Below are positions 53,102 through 62,958 of a stretch of 64,000 nucleotides of DNA, piece after piece. Each line of letters opens with the position of its first letter. Positions within the stretch are counted from its first letter, which is position 1. The position numbers and the translations under genes were made by a program. Below the pieces are notes generated by a model that was given only the letters and a program-made list of their open reading frames with translations, was not told the origin of the DNA and made no database searches. Origin of the DNA: Sphingomicrobium clamense (GTDB lineage Bacteria > Pseudomonadota > Alphaproteobacteria > Sphingomonadales > Sphingomonadaceae); the NCBI RefSeq assembly GCF_019264355.1, contig NZ_JAHVAH010000001.1, positions 170,001 to 234,000 on the forward strand. Reading direction: 5' to 3'.

Positions 53102-55171
53102 ATGGCGTGGCGTAAATATTGGAGCACGACAGCGGGCATTGCGCTCATGGCTTGCGCGCTCCCCGAAGCCGTCCATGCCCAGGATGCTGCCGACGCGCGC
53201 ACGACGCGCAGCTTCTCGGCCGCCGACTTCGAACGATTCGCGCCGCGCGCCGCGCTCGACATGGTGCGACAGATACCGGGCTTCTCGATCAAGGGCGGGT
53301 CGGATGGCGACGGCTTCTTCGGGGGCGGCGATGCCGATCGCGGGCTCGGCCAGGCCACCCAGAATATCCTGCTCAACGGGCAGCGCGTGTCGGGCAAGGC
53401 CAACGATGCCGCCGCAACGCTCAGCCGTATCGACGCCGCCGACGTCATTCGCATCGAAGTGGTCGACGGCGCGACGCTCGACATCCCCGGCCTGACCGGC
53501 GAAGTCGCCAACATCGTCTACCGCGCCAGCGCGATCGGCGGGACCTTTTCGTGGGAGCCCTTCTTCCGCAAGCGGATCGGCCATTCCATCCTTGTGGGCG
53601 AAGCCGCCATCGGCGGGCGCAGCGGCAAGACCGAATGGAATGCCAGCATCAAGTCCGACCGCTCCTTCCGCGGCAATTTCGGCCCCGAATGGGTGCTTTT
53701 GCCCGATGGCGAGCGGTTCCTGCTGCGCGACGAATTCTCGCGCTTCAAGATCAACCGCCCGAGCCTCGCCGCCTCGCTCTCGCACGAAGCGGATAACGGC
53801 AACATCTTCAACGCCAACCTTTCGGCAGGCCTGTCTTTCCTGAAGACGCGGCAGGAGGGTGAAATCTTCGACCCCGTCGACCCGATCGGCGAGGAGCTGT
53901 CGCTCTCCGACCGTCGCGGCTGGGAAGGCGAACTGGGTCTCGATTATGATCTCGCGCTGGGCGTCGGGCGGCTCAAACTCATCGGGCTCCAGCGCTTCGA
54001 CAAGAATCCCTCGGAACGCACCTTCATCGACATCGACGGCTACACGAGCGAGTTTAACCAGACCACGCTGGCGAAAGAAAGCGTCGTGCGCAGCGAGTAT
54101 CGCTGGGGCAGCGAGGTCGACTGGCAGGTCAGTGTCGAGGGCGCCTACAACATGCTCGACAGCGAGGCGGCGCTGTTCGTCACGCCCGAAGGCGGCGTGC
54201 GGTCCGAAATCCCGCTGCCCGGCGCCAACGCCCTCGTCACCGAGAAACGCGCCGAAGCGATCCTGAGCTATGGACGCCCGATCGCCGACGGCCTGACGCT
54301 GCAGCTCAACCTCGGCGGGGAATATTCGCGGCTTTCGGTTGACGGCGAAGCCGGGACAAGTGCGCGCAGCTACTGGCGCCCAAAAGGCTCGGCGCTGCTC
54401 GCCTGGCGCGTCTCGCCGTCCATGTCGGTCAATGCCGAGATCGAGCGCAAGGTCGACCAGCTCAGCTTCGGCGACATCCTTGCCACGGTCGATCTGGCCG
54501 AAAACACCAATCGAGCGACCAATATCGCGTTGGTGCCGTCGCAACGCTGGCGCGGCGCGCTCTCGCTGACCAAGTCGTTCGACGGCTGGGGCACGATCAG
54601 CCCCTATGCCGAGATCAACTTCATCGAAGATATCGTCGAGACGATCCCGATCTCGCCGACCGAAGAAGCGCTCGGCAATGTGCCTTCGGCAAGGACCTTC
54701 ACGCTCGGCGGGCAAGCCACCCTCGAACTCGCCGCGCTCGGCTGGAACGGTGCTCGGCTCGAACTGGAAGGCGAATGGGTCGACAGCAGCATCGACGATC
54801 CGCTGCTTCTCGTCGCGCGGCCGATCAGCTCGCTGCGCGACTATCGCTTCGAAATCGCGCTGCGCCACGACATTCCCGCGACGAACTGGGCGTGGGGCGG
54901 CGAGATCGGCGCCAGCCGACGCAACGCCAACTACCGCCTCAACCAGGTGTCGTTCCGCTACGACGACGGCCTCGAGGGTCAGATCTTCATCGAGAACAAG
55001 GACGTCGCGGGGCTAACGGTGCGCGCGACCATCGACAATCTCTTCAACCGCAGGGACGCCGAGTGGCGCGACGTCTATGTCGACCGGCGCGACGGTCCGC
55101 TCGCCTTTCGCGAAGAGTCGCTCAAGCCCTTCGGGCGCATCCTCGAACTGCTCGTCAAAGGCAGTTTCTAG
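53102..55171 (+). CDS. TonB-dependent receptor, first of a tandem pair
   Basis: A 689-residue outer-membrane receptor. Signal peptide 1-25 (AVHA-Q), then a plug (about 40-145) with [31 protein letters not shown] and [16 protein letters not shown], then a barrel ending in [15 protein letters not shown] with terminal Phe. It lacks an obvious long N-terminal signalling domain. The start at 53102 was preferred because AAGGGA sits nine bases before it; another ATG at 53093 abuts that site. The next gene is a paralogue with the same architecture and many identical motifs, so the pair arose by duplication. The ligand is unknown, though the feo neighbourhood suggests iron. Confidence 0.9.
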   Translation: MAWRKYWSTTAGIALMACALPEAVHAQDAADARTTRSFSAADFERFAPRAALDMVRQIPGFSIKGGSDGDGFFGGGDADRGLGQATQNILLNGQRVSGKANDAAATLSRIDAADVIRIEVVDGATLDIPGLTGEVANIVYRASAIGGTFSWEPFFRKRIGHSILVGEAAIGGRSGKTEWNASIKSDRSFRGNFGPEWVLLPDGERFLLRDEFSRFKINRPSLAASLSHEADNGNIFNANLSAGLSFLKTRQEGEIFDPVDPIGEELSLSDRRGWEGELGLDYDLALGVGRLKLIGLQRFDKNPSERTFIDIDGYTSEFNQTTLAKESVVRSEYRWGSEVDWQVSVEGAYNMLDSEAALFVTPEGGVRSEIPLPGANALVTEKRAEAILSYGRPIADGLTLQLNLGGEYSRLSVDGEAGTSARSYWRPKGSALLAWRVSPSMSVNAEIERKVDQLSFGDILATVDLAENTNRATNIALVPSQRWRGALSLTKSFDGWGTISPYAEINFIEDIVETIPISPTEEALGNVPSARTFTLGGQATLELAALGWNGARLELEGEWVDSSIDDPLLLVARPISSLRDYRFEIALRHDIPATNWAWGGEIGASRRNANYRLNQVSFRYDDGLEGQIFIENKDVAGLTVRATIDNLFNRRDAEWRDVYVDRRDGPLAFREESLKPFGRILELLVKGSF

Positions 55172-55253
55172 CCCTTTCCCGTTCGTCGATTTGCCGATTG
55201 GTCGAAGCCTCGACGGGGGTTCGTCGAAGCGATCCGCTCCATTCACATAGCGT

Positions 55254-55310
55254 TCACCGGGCGGCTGGCTGGTGTCTTATCTGCATGAGGCACCGCCCCC
55301 AAAGGGTGCC
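55254..55310 (+). promoter_or_regulatory. Promoter-like elements and hairpin before the second TonB receptor
   Basis: TTCACC (about 55254) and TTATCT (about 55278) are separated by roughly 18 bases and resemble sigma-70 -35/-10 elements. GGCACC (55289-55294) and GGTGCC (55305-55310) form a hairpin in the expected leader, just before AAAAGGGG. This suggests that the second receptor can be transcribed separately from the first. No Fur box was recognised here. Confidence 0.35.
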
Positions 55311-55333
55311 GGCATCAAAAGGGGATGCAAGCA

Positions 55334-57478
55334 ATGAAGAGCGAGAAACCGATCTGGGTGCTGGCCAGCGCCAGCCTGATGACATTTTCAACACCGGCGT
55401 ATGCGGGCGAAGGCGATGTGGAGACCGCCCCGCCCGAGGGCGTCGAAGCCGAGGCCGACGAAGAGGCGGTGCTGGAAAGCGGCGACTACGCCGCGAGCGT
55501 CGAACTAAAGGGTAGCCTGCAGGACCAGGCCAACCGCGTGTTCACGAAGGCCGATTTCGAACGCTTCGCCCCGCGCACCGCGCTCGACATGGTGTCGCGC
55601 ATTCCCGGTTTTTCGATTTCAGGCGGCAATGGCGGAGGCCAGCGCGGGCTCGGCCAAGCGAGCCAGAATATCCTCCTCAACGGGCAGCGTGTTTCGGCCA
55701 AGTCGAACGATGCAGCGACGACGCTCAGCCGGATCGATGCCGACGACGTCATCCGCATCGAGGTGGTCGACGGCGCGACGCTCGACATTCCGGGACTCAC
55801 CGGCGAGGTTGCCAATATTCTATACCGCGCGAGTGAAATGGGCGGGACGTTCGAATGGACGCCGCAATTTCGCAAGCGCGTGGGCCATTCCATCCTGGTC
55901 GGCGAGCTCGCGCTCAACGGGCGCAAGGGCAATACCGAATGGAATGCCAGCATCACTGCCGACCGCCGCTTCCAGGGCCATTGGGGTCCGGAAACCGTGT
56001 TCGATCCCGACGGCGACATCCTGCTGCGCCGCGACGAATTCGGGCGCTATCCGCAAAACCGCTCGGGCGTCGCCGCGTCGCTCGCGCGCGAGGCGGATAA
56101 TGGCAACAAGCTCAACCTCAACGCATCGGCCGGCCTGCGCCACTTCGCCAACAGGATCGAAGGCGATGTGTTCGACGGCACCGACCTGTTTCTCGGCAGC
56201 GAGGTCGCCGACAACGACTTTAACGGCTACGACCTTGAACTGGGCGGAGACTATGAGTTCGCGCTCGCGTCGGGCCGGCTCAAACTCATCGGCCTGCAGC
56301 GCTTCGAATCGCGCCCGGGCGAGAACCGTTTCACCAACCTCGACGGCGACGTCAGCGAGTTCATCGTCGACCGCCTCGGCCGCGAGAGCGTCGTGCGCAG
56401 CGAATATCGCTGGGGCGACAAGGCCGACTGGCAGGTCAGCCTCGAAGGCGCGCTCAACACGCTCGACAGTGAGGCGGAGCTGCTCTTCACGCCCGTCGGC
56501 GGTTCGGTCATCGACATCCCGGTCCCCGGCGCCAACGCCACGATCAAGGAAAAGCGCGCCGAAGCGATCCTGAGCTACGGACGCCCGATCGCCGAGGGGC
56601 TGACGCTCCAGCTCAACCTGGGCGGCGAATATAGCCGGATTAGCGTCGACGGCGATGCCGGGAGCGGCGCGCGCACTTACTGGCGGCCCAAAGGCTCGGT
56701 TTCGCTCGCATGGCGCGCATCGCCCTCGCTCGCGGTCAATGCCGAGGTCGAACGCCGCGTCGACCAGCTGAGCTTCTTCGACTTCCTCGCCGCGGTCGAC
56801 ATCGCCAACGACACCAACCGTGCGACCAATATCTCGCTCGTTCCCTCGCAGCGCTGGCGCGGGCGGATCGAAGCGACCAAGACCTTCGAGGGGATCGGCG
56901 CGATCAATCCTTTCTTCGAGTTTGCCTTCATCGAGGACAAGATCGAGATCGTGCCGATTTCCTCGACCGAGGAAGCGCTCGGCAACGTCGACAGCGCGTC
57001 GGCCTTCTGGGCGGGCGTGCAAGGGACGCTCGAACTCAACAAGCTCGGCTGGAAGGGTGCGCGGCTCGGATTCAACGCCAGCGCGCAGAAAACCTACATC
57101 GACGATCCGCTGCTCGGCGACGAGCGCGACATCAGCCAGGTGCTCGACTATTTCGTGTCGGCCAACATCCGCCACGACATTCCCGAAACCAACTGGGCAT
57201 GGGGCGTCGAGGTCAATCGCAACCGCATGACGCCCTTCTATCGGCTCGACCAGGTCAGCTTCCGCTACAATACGGGCGTCCAGGGCAACGTCTTTGTCGA
57301 GAATAAGGATGTCGCCGGGCTCACAATCCGCGCCGCGGTCATCAACCTGTTCGACAGCAAGGACGGATTCTGGCGCGACGTCTATGCCGACCGGCGTGAC
57401 GGACCGCTGGCCTTCCGCGAGGAGCAGCTGCGCGAATATGGCCGCATCTTCCAGCTCTCGGTGAAGGGCAATATCTAG
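55334..57478 (+). CDS. TonB-dependent receptor, second of a tandem pair
   Basis: A 714-residue paralogue of the preceding receptor. It has a signal peptide (1-25, AYAG), an acidic segment of about 45 residues absent from its neighbour (EGVEAEADEEAVLESGD), the same plug motifs ([46 protein letters not shown]) and the same ending ([13 protein letters not shown]...LSVKGNI). The barrel keeps many identical strands ([21 protein letters not shown]), but surface loops differ, which points to diverged ligand specificity. AAAAGGGG is nine bases before ATG 55334; the earlier ATG at 55325 touches it. It converges on feoB. Confidence 0.9.
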   Translation: MKSEKPIWVLASASLMTFSTPAYAGEGDVETAPPEGVEAEADEEAVLESGDYAASVELKGSLQDQANRVFTKADFERFAPRTALDMVSRIPGFSISGGNGGGQRGLGQASQNILLNGQRVSAKSNDAATTLSRIDADDVIRIEVVDGATLDIPGLTGEVANILYRASEMGGTFEWTPQFRKRVGHSILVGELALNGRKGNTEWNASITADRRFQGHWGPETVFDPDGDILLRRDEFGRYPQNRSGVAASLAREADNGNKLNLNASAGLRHFANRIEGDVFDGTDLFLGSEVADNDFNGYDLELGGDYEFALASGRLKLIGLQRFESRPGENRFTNLDGDVSEFIVDRLGRESVVRSEYRWGDKADWQVSLEGALNTLDSEAELLFTPVGGSVIDIPVPGANATIKEKRAEAILSYGRPIAEGLTLQLNLGGEYSRISVDGDAGSGARTYWRPKGSVSLAWRASPSLAVNAEVERRVDQLSFFDFLAAVDIANDTNRATNISLVPSQRWRGRIEATKTFEGIGAINPFFEFAFIEDKIEIVPISSTEEALGNVDSASAFWAGVQGTLELNKLGWKGARLGFNASAQKTYIDDPLLGDERDISQVLDYFVSANIRHDIPETNWAWGVEVNRNRMTPFYRLDQVSFRYNTGVQGNVFVENKDVAGLTIRAAVINLFDSKDGFWRDVYADRRDGPLAFREEQLREYGRIFQLSVKGNI

Positions 57479-57488
57479 CCGAACCCTG

Positions 57489-57518
57489 AGCCTTCGGGCC
57501 TATCCTAGGCCGAAGGCT
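57489..57518. terminator. Inverted repeat at the convergent ends of the TonB receptor and feoB
   Basis: AGCCTTCGG-GCCTA (57489-57502) pairs with TAGGCCGAAGGCT (57506-57518), a 13-base stem with one bulged G and a 3-base loop. It overlaps the feoB stop codon and lies 11 bases after the receptor stop, so it could end transcription from both directions. No U-tract follows on either side, so efficiency is uncertain. Confidence 0.5.
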
Positions 57519-59341
57519 ACAGCGGTCCAATAGGTGATGCCCGCCGCGACATAGGCGATCGCGAACAAATAACCGGTCATGAAGAGCGGCCATTTCCACC
57601 CGTTCGTCTCGCGCTTGGTCACCGCGATGGTCGAGATGCATTGCGGCGCGAACACGAACCAGGCGAGGAAGGCCAGCGCGGTCGCGAGGCTCCAGCGGCC
57701 CGCGAGCCGCTCCTCGAGCGTCTGCAACCCCTCATCCTCTTCCGCATCGAGCGCGTAGACCGTGCCGATCGCCGCGACCGCCACTTCGCGCGCCGCCATC
57801 GCGGGCAGCAGGGCGAGGCTGATGTCGCGGTTGAAGCCGATGGGCTCGACCACGACTTCGATCCCGGTGGCGATCTTGCCCGCGATCGAGGCTTCGACCT
57901 GGCTTTCGCCCGGCCCCGCCTTGGGGAAGCTGGCCAGCGCCCACAGGATGATAGTCGTTGCGAGAATGATCGTGCCCGCGCGCTTCAAAAAGATCATCGC
58001 GCGCTGCCACAATCCAATGAGCACGTCGCGAATGATGGGCATCTGGTATTTGGGCAGCTCCATCAGGAAGCCGCCGCCCGTGCCCTTTACCACGAACTTG
58101 CGCAGCACGAGCGCGACGATGAGCGCGCCCAATATGCCCGCGACATAAAGCCCGAACAGCACCAGCCCCTGCAGCCCGATGCCGGGGCCGACATCGCGAT
58201 TAGGGATGAAGGCGGCGATGATCAGCGCATAGACGGGAAGTCGTGCGCTGCAGGTCATCAGCGGCGAAATCAGGATCGTCGTCAGCCGGTCCTTCGGATC
58301 GTCGATCGTGCGCGTAGCCATGATACCCGGGACCGCACAGGCGAAGCTCGATAGGAGTGGGATGAACGCGCGCCCGTTAAGGCCCACCGAGCCCATCAGC
58401 CGGTCCATCAGGAAGGCGGCGCGGACCATGTAGCCCGAACTTTCGAGCACGAGGATGAAGAGGAACAGGATCAGGATCTGCGGCAGGAAGACGACCACCG
58501 CGCCCACCCCCGCGAACAGCCCGTCGATGATCATCGACTTGAACCAGCTGTCGGGGAGCGTTGCCGCGACCCATTCGCCCATGCCGATCACCGCGCCTTC
58601 GAGGAAATCGGCGGGCGGCGCTGCCCAGGCGAACACCGCCTGGAAAATGGTGAACAGGATGACGGCGAGGATGATCGGGCCTGCAATCGGATGCAGGAAC
58701 AGCCCGTCGAGCCGGTGCGTCATGCGCCGGACCGGGGTTTCCGAGACGATCGAGGCCAGTGCAATGTCGCGCGCGCGCCGCTGGCGATTGATCGCTTCGT
58801 CGGGGAAATGTTCGTCCGCCTTGGCGTCTTTGGGATGCGCAAGCGCCTCGCCGATCGCGGCTTTGAGCTGGTCGAGCCCGCGGCGACGGACCGCCACGGT
58901 CTCGACGACCGGCACGCCCAATTCTGCCGACAGCTTGGCAGCGTCGAGTTCGAGCCCGTCGCGCGCGGCGAGGTCGATCATGTTGAGCGCGACCACGGTC
59001 GGGATGCGCAGGTCGATCAGCTCGAGCGCGAACCGCAGGTGATTGTCGAGGTTCGAGGCATCGAGCACGATGACCAGCGCATCGGGCTTGTCCTCATATT
59101 CACGTTCGCCGAGCAGGACCGAGCGGGTGACTTCCTCGTCAGGGCTGCTCGCCTCAAGCCCGTAGGCGCCGGGAAGGTCGACGATGCGTGTCTCGCCAGC
59201 GCCGTCGAGCACCAGCCGTCCGACATGGCGTTCGACCGTCACGCCGGGATAATTGCCGACCTTCTGCCGCGCGCCGGTGAGCGCGTTGAACAAGGCGGAC
59301 TTGCCGGCATTGGGGTTACCGGCGACGGCAATCGTTCTCAT
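57500..59341 (-). CDS. feoB: Ferrous iron transporter FeoB
   Basis: A 613-residue inner-membrane transporter with an N-terminal G-protein domain: G1 GNPNAGKS (8-15), G3 in VDLPGAYG, G4 NMID, followed by the GDI-like helical domain (about 165-215) and a membrane part with two Gate motifs and about eight helices. It is shorter than the 773-residue E. coli protein but within range for alphaproteobacterial FeoB. GMGEWVAATLP and IPLLSSFACAVPGIMATR are Gate regions holding the conserved cysteine. feoA precedes it by six bases on the same strand; a FeoC is not found. Confidence 0.95.
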   Translation of the reverse strand: MRTIAVAGNPNAGKSALFNALTGARQKVGNYPGVTVERHVGRLVLDGAGETRIVDLPGAYGLEASSPDEEVTRSVLLGEREYEDKPDALVIVLDASNLDNHLRFALELIDLRIPTVVALNMIDLAARDGLELDAAKLSAELGVPVVETVAVRRRGLDQLKAAIGEALAHPKDAKADEHFPDEAINRQRRARDIALASIVSETPVRRMTHRLDGLFLHPIAGPIILAVILFTIFQAVFAWAAPPADFLEGAVIGMGEWVAATLPDSWFKSMIIDGLFAGVGAVVVFLPQILILFLFILVLESSGYMVRAAFLMDRLMGSVGLNGRAFIPLLSSFACAVPGIMATRTIDDPKDRLTTILISPLMTCSARLPVYALIIAAFIPNRDVGPGIGLQGLVLFGLYVAGILGALIVALVLRKFVVKGTGGGFLMELPKYQMPIIRDVLIGLWQRAMIFLKRAGTIILATTIILWALASFPKAGPGESQVEASIAGKIATGIEVVVEPIGFNRDISLALLPAMAAREVAVAAIGTVYALDAEEDEGLQTLEERLAGRWSLATALAFLAWFVFAPQCISTIAVTKRETNGWKWPLFMTGYLFAIAYVAAGITYWTAVAFGLG

Positions 59342-59347
59342 GTCAGC

Positions 59348-59617
59348 TCACGCAGCGAGGGGGACGACTTTGACGGCCGCGGCGTGGCGGCGGCGGATGG
59401 CGACGGTCATGCGCCCGACCTTGATGGCCAGCGGATCGCGCCCGAACGGGCCGAGGTGGAGCGGTTCGACCCGTACCCCCTCGTCAAAGCCGAAATGCTT
59501 CAATCGCATCGCATCGCCATCGGTGAGCCCCGCCCAGTCGATCGCAGCAACCGTCGCAGCGGTCCCGAGGGGAAGCTGGTCGAGCGCCAGCGCGTCACAG
59601 GGCGTCATCTCAGTCAT
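59348..59617 (-). CDS. feoA: Ferrous iron transport protein FeoA
   Basis: An 89-residue SH3-like protein that supports FeoB. Visible are LDQLPLGTAATVAAI, LTDGDAMRLKHFGFDEGVRVEPLH and PLAIKVGRMTVAIRRRHAAAVKV, the usual beta-barrel strands. The start MTEMTPCDAL is three bases from a Fur-box-like sequence; no ribosome-binding site fits well, so a second ATG (59608) or a very short leader is possible. It starts the feoAB operon. Confidence 0.92.
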   Translation of the reverse strand: MTEMTPCDALALDQLPLGTAATVAAIDWAGLTDGDAMRLKHFGFDEGVRVEPLHLGPFGRDPLAIKVGRMTVAIRRRHAAAVKVVPLAA

Positions 59618-59619
59618 TT

Positions 59620-59638
59620 GCGACTGATTATCAATAAC
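59620..59638 (-). promoter_or_regulatory. Fur-box-like operator before feoAB
   Basis: On the minus strand this 19-base stretch carries TTGATAATCA and agrees with the classical Fur consensus (GATAATGATAATCATTATC) at 14 of 19 positions by my count. It overlaps the expected start of the feoAB transcript, where iron-loaded Fur would block expression. Its closeness to the start codon is unusual. Confidence 0.6.
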
Positions 59639-59658
59639 AGCGGGTGCTGGCGAGTCTT

Positions 59659-60303
59659 TTAACGCGGCGGGTAGCGCAGGCGGCCGGCGAAGCGCACGAA
59701 ACTGGGACGGCGCGCCTGACCCTTGCGCCATTGCGCCTTCAGTTTCTCGAACTTGCCGACATCGGCGAGCCGCCGGTCGAGGAAGGCGGCGGTTTCGGTC
59801 CAGCCTTCGCTGTCATCGTCTAGCCAGCTCAGGAGCGTCGCGCCATAGACACCCGCAAGGATTGTCCGCTTCGAATAATGATTGAAGTCGGTCGCGGTAT
59901 CGCCCGCGAGCCGCCACATCACGTCGGCGCTGTGCCAGGCGGTGGAGAGGCCGAGCCCGATATTTTGCGGCATGGACAGGATCGAAAGGCCCTGGCGAAC
60001 CGCTTCGCGCGCGTCGCCCGCAATTTCAAGCCGCGTCCAGATCAGCGTGCGGATACGCTCGGTGACCCGCAGGTCGGCCAGTTTCTCGGGCGGCTGGCGC
60101 CGCGCCATTTCGGCGTCGACCGCCTCGATCCACGCCGCGACCATCGCCTCGGGCCGCTTCGGAAAGGCTAGTCGCGCCTTGTCCCGGTCGATGTCGAGCT
60201 GGGCTGCGGCGCTATCGACCGCTTCCTGCTTCCAGCCGTCGAACACGGCGTTCTCGCCGACCTTGAGCGCCAGCTCGGCGCGGATCTTCTCGAGCGGTGT
60301 CAT
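59659..60303 (-). CDS. COQ9-like protein (ubiquinone biosynthesis accessory family)
   Basis: A 214-residue helical protein of the COQ9 family (also called RpsU-divergently transcribed protein). TetR-like N-terminal helices hold FDGWKQEAVDSAA and AFPKRPEAMVAAWIEAVDAEM; the lipid-binding C-terminal half has RLAGDTATDFNHYSKRTILAGVYGATLLSWL, read across helices, which is the strongest match. In mitochondria COQ9 presents substrates to COQ7. The gene starts at MTPLEKIRAEL and overlaps the upstream transporter gene by four bases. It sits 20 bases upstream of the feoAB operator on the same strand. Confidence 0.88.
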   Translation of the reverse strand: MTPLEKIRAELALKVGENAVFDGWKQEAVDSAAAQLDIDRDKARLAFPKRPEAMVAAWIEAVDAEMARRQPPEKLADLRVTERIRTLIWTRLEIAGDAREAVRQGLSILSMPQNIGLGLSTAWHSADVMWRLAGDTATDFNHYSKRTILAGVYGATLLSWLDDDSEGWTETAAFLDRRLADVGKFEKLKAQWRKGQARRPSFVRFAGRLRYPPR

Positions 60304-61190
60304 GACCCGGACATGGGGACGATGGGCGGTTTTCGCAAGCGTACGATGACAAGCGCGACCACGATCGCGGCAGCGCCGATCCAGTCGAGCGGTGCAAAGG
60401 CCTCCTCGTAGATCAACCAGCCTAACCCCGCCGACACCGCAACCTGCGCGATCAGGCCGAGCCCGATCACCAGTTGCGGCAAGCGCCCGATTGCGAAGAT
60501 CAGCAGCCCCTGCCCGACGACCTGGCTGGAGAGCGCCAGCAGCGCCACGATATCCCAACGCCCGGGCACCAGCGGCTCTCCGGTCGCCATTGCCATGGGC
60601 AGGATGAAGAGGCTGCCGAACAGGCTGGCCCAGAAGATCAGCGGCAGCGGCTCCATTTCCGGACGGACCTTGTCGACCGCGATCAGATAGAGGCCATAGA
60701 GAATGCCCGCCGCGAGGCTCAGCAGGTCGCCATGGACATGGTCGAGACCGAGTTCGAGGCTGCTGGAGAGAAGCGCCACCGCGCCGAGCACCGCCAGCGC
60801 GAGCGCCGCCACCTGGCGGACGTGCGGCCAGCGCCGCGCGAGCACCAGCCCGTAAACCGCAAACATGAAGCTGCCGAAGTTTCCGAACAGCGTCGCATTG
60901 CCCATTTTGGTCAGGTGGATGCCCTCGTGCCACGCGGCGAGATCGGCGGCGAAGAAGAAGGCCCCCAGCGCCAGCAACCCAAGCAACCGTCCTGGCGGCG
61001 GCGCGAGCGATTGGCCGAGCGCCAGCGCTAGCGCACCCAGCATCGGCACTGCCAGCGACAAGCGCCAGAAGCCCGCCGCCACCGCGCCCACCTCGGCCGC
61101 GCGGACCAGCCACGGACCCAGCGCCAGCGCCGCCGACGCGGTCATCAGCGCCGCGAATGCAATGGCAGGTGAGGAGAATCGCGCGCCCAT
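60300..61190 (-). CDS. EamA/DMT-family transporter
   Basis: A 296-residue membrane protein with about ten helices and two EamA repeats (approximately 10-140, 150-285). Typical strings are AAGFWRLSLAVPML, HLTKMGNATLFGNFGSFMF and LIYEEAFAPLDWIGAAAIVVALVIV. Substrate unknown. The start MGARFSSPAIAF was chosen over an ATG at 61205 (MHGVG) by hydropathy alone. It forms a two-gene unit with COQ9 and diverges from the flavin oxidoreductase gene. Confidence 0.87.
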   Translation of the reverse strand: MGARFSSPAIAFAALMTASAALALGPWLVRAAEVGAVAAGFWRLSLAVPMLGALALALGQSLAPPPGRLLGLLALGAFFFAADLAAWHEGIHLTKMGNATLFGNFGSFMFAVYGLVLARRWPHVRQVAALALAVLGAVALLSSSLELGLDHVHGDLLSLAAGILYGLYLIAVDKVRPEMEPLPLIFWASLFGSLFILPMAMATGEPLVPGRWDIVALLALSSQVVGQGLLIFAIGRLPQLVIGLGLIAQVAVSAGLGWLIYEEAFAPLDWIGAAAIVVALVIVRLRKPPIVPMSGS

Positions 61191-61264
61191 GCCAACCCCG
61201 TGCATTTGCGCGCCGATGGAAACAAGCGGGAAAGTGAGGCATTCCCCTTGGAAAGGAGACTGCA

Positions 61265-62344
61265 TTGCCCTCATTGTTCGATCCCGTCGCCATCGGTGAC
61301 ATCGACTGCCCCAACCGTATCGTCATGGCACCGCTCACGCGTGGCCGCGCCGACAAGGATGGCGTCCATTCCGACCTCGCGGTCGAATATTATCGCCAGC
61401 GCGCCTCGGCCGGGCTGATCATTACCGAAGCCACCGGTATCTCGCGCGAGGGGCTCGGCTGGCCGTACGCGCCCGGCCTATGGAGCGAAGCGCAGGTCGA
61501 GGGGTGGAAGCCGGTTACCGAGGCGGTGCACGAGGCGGGCGGCAGGATCGTCGCGCAGCTGTGGCACATGGGACGACTGGTCCATCCCGACCTTGGCGGC
61601 GGCCAACCCGTCTCGGCCTCCGCAACCGCGGGCCCGCACCGTCTACACACCTACGAGGGCAAGAAGGATCCGGTCGAGGCACGCGCGCTCTCGGTCGACG
61701 AGATTGCGCGCGTCGTCGAGGACTATGCCCACGCCGCGCGCAACGCGATGGCGGCCGGGTTCGACGGCGTGCAGATCCACGGCGCCAATGGCTATCTGAT
61801 CGACCAGTTCCTGCGCGCCAACGAGCGCGACGACGAGTATGGCGGCGACATCGAAGGCCGCGTCCGCTTCCTGCGCGACGTCTGTGATGGCGTGGTTTCG
61901 GCCGTCGGGGGCGGACGCACCGGCATCCGCCTTTCACCCATCGGCGAGGTCAATGGCTGCGACTTTCCCGAGCCCGAGAAGCTCTTCGTTGCCGCCGCCA
62001 GAGCGCTCGAAGAGGTCGGCGTCAGCTGGCTCGAAATGCGCGAGCCGGGCGACAGCAGCAGCTTCGTCGAAGCCGAGCACGAGCGCGTCAGCCCGGCCAT
62101 GCGCAAGGTCTTTTCGGGCGCGATGGGGCTCAATAGCGACCTCGGTGCCGACAGCGGGCAGGCCTTGCTCGACCAGGGCATTTGCGACTTCATCGCCTTT
62201 GGCCGGCCCTTCATCTCCAACCCCGACCTCGTCCGCCGCTTCCGTGAGGACGCGCCGCTCAACGATTGGGACGTGAAGAGCTTTTATAGTCGGGGCGCCG
62301 AAGGCTATATCGACTATCCGACCCTCGAAGAGGTGGAAGCATGA
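61265..62344 (+). CDS. Old yellow enzyme-family flavin oxidoreductase (NemA-like)
   Basis: A 359-residue FMN-dependent ene-reductase with TIM-barrel fold. RIVMAPLTRGRA (18-29), LWHMGRLVHPD (FMN-near His), HGANGYLIDQFLR (substrate-binding His and Asn) and FIAFGRPFISNPDL (phosphate loop) are diagnostic. The start codon is TTG at 61265, preceded by AAGGAG at good spacing. Such enzymes reduce activated alkenes, nitrate esters or N-ethylmaleimide; natural substrates are often unknown. It overlaps the SOUL gene by four bases (ATGA). Confidence 0.92.
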   Translation: MPSLFDPVAIGDIDCPNRIVMAPLTRGRADKDGVHSDLAVEYYRQRASAGLIITEATGISREGLGWPYAPGLWSEAQVEGWKPVTEAVHEAGGRIVAQLWHMGRLVHPDLGGGQPVSASATAGPHRLHTYEGKKDPVEARALSVDEIARVVEDYAHAARNAMAAGFDGVQIHGANGYLIDQFLRANERDDEYGGDIEGRVRFLRDVCDGVVSAVGGGRTGIRLSPIGEVNGCDFPEPEKLFVAAARALEEVGVSWLEMREPGDSSSFVEAEHERVSPAMRKVFSGAMGLNSDLGADSGQALLDQGICDFIAFGRPFISNPDLVRRFREDAPLNDWDVKSFYSRGAEGYIDYPTLEEVEA

Positions 62345-62958
62345 CCGAGAAATCAGGCCGCGACTGGAAGAAATGGGTGATCGGCGGCGGGCTTGTCGCC
62401 GGGATCGCGCTGGTCGGCGGCGCGCGTTTCCTGATGCGCGAGAAGAACACGCCCGAGCCCGATTATGCCGACGTCATGGAGGAAGGCGACTTTGCCGTCC
62501 GCGACTATGGTAGCCTGTGGATCGCCGAGACCATCGCCGTCGGCGACCGACGCACCGCGATCAAGTCGGGCTTCAAGATGCTCGCCGACTATATCTTCGC
62601 GCGCAGCCATGACGGCGACGAGGTGCCGATGACGGTGCCCGTGCTCCAGCAGCTGTCGGGCAACGAGACCTGGACCATCGGCTTCGTCATGCCCCCCGAC
62701 TGGGCGCGCGCCGAACTGCCCGACCCGCCGATCGGGGTGAAACTCGACCATGCCGCCGCACGCCGCGTCGCCATCGTCCGTTTCGACGGCAAGCCCGAAG
62801 AGGTTGATTTCGCGGAGCAGGAAAAGCGTCTCGCCGGGTGGGTCGAGGCCCAAGGACTCACGCCGATCGGCAGCGCGCCGCTCTACGCCTTCTACAACTC
62901 GCCCGCCATGCCGGGTCCGCTGCGCCGCAACGAGATCTGGCTCGAAGTCGAGCGCTAG
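62341..62958 (+). CDS. SOUL-family haem-binding-like protein
   Basis: A 205-residue protein with an N-terminal membrane anchor (about residues 12-29) followed by a SOUL/HBP domain (about 40-205). [22 protein letters not shown] and [20 protein letters not shown] are family motifs. The domain resembles mammalian haem-binding protein, but no axial histidine can be assigned, and many bacterial members have no shown haem affinity. Coupled translation with the flavin oxidoreductase suggests a linked role; what that is cannot be read. Confidence 0.88.
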   Translation: MTEKSGRDWKKWVIGGGLVAGIALVGGARFLMREKNTPEPDYADVMEEGDFAVRDYGSLWIAETIAVGDRRTAIKSGFKMLADYIFARSHDGDEVPMTVPVLQQLSGNETWTIGFVMPPDWARAELPDPPIGVKLDHAAARRVAIVRFDGKPEEVDFAEQEKRLAGWVEAQGLTPIGSAPLYAFYNSPAMPGPLRRNEIWLEVER

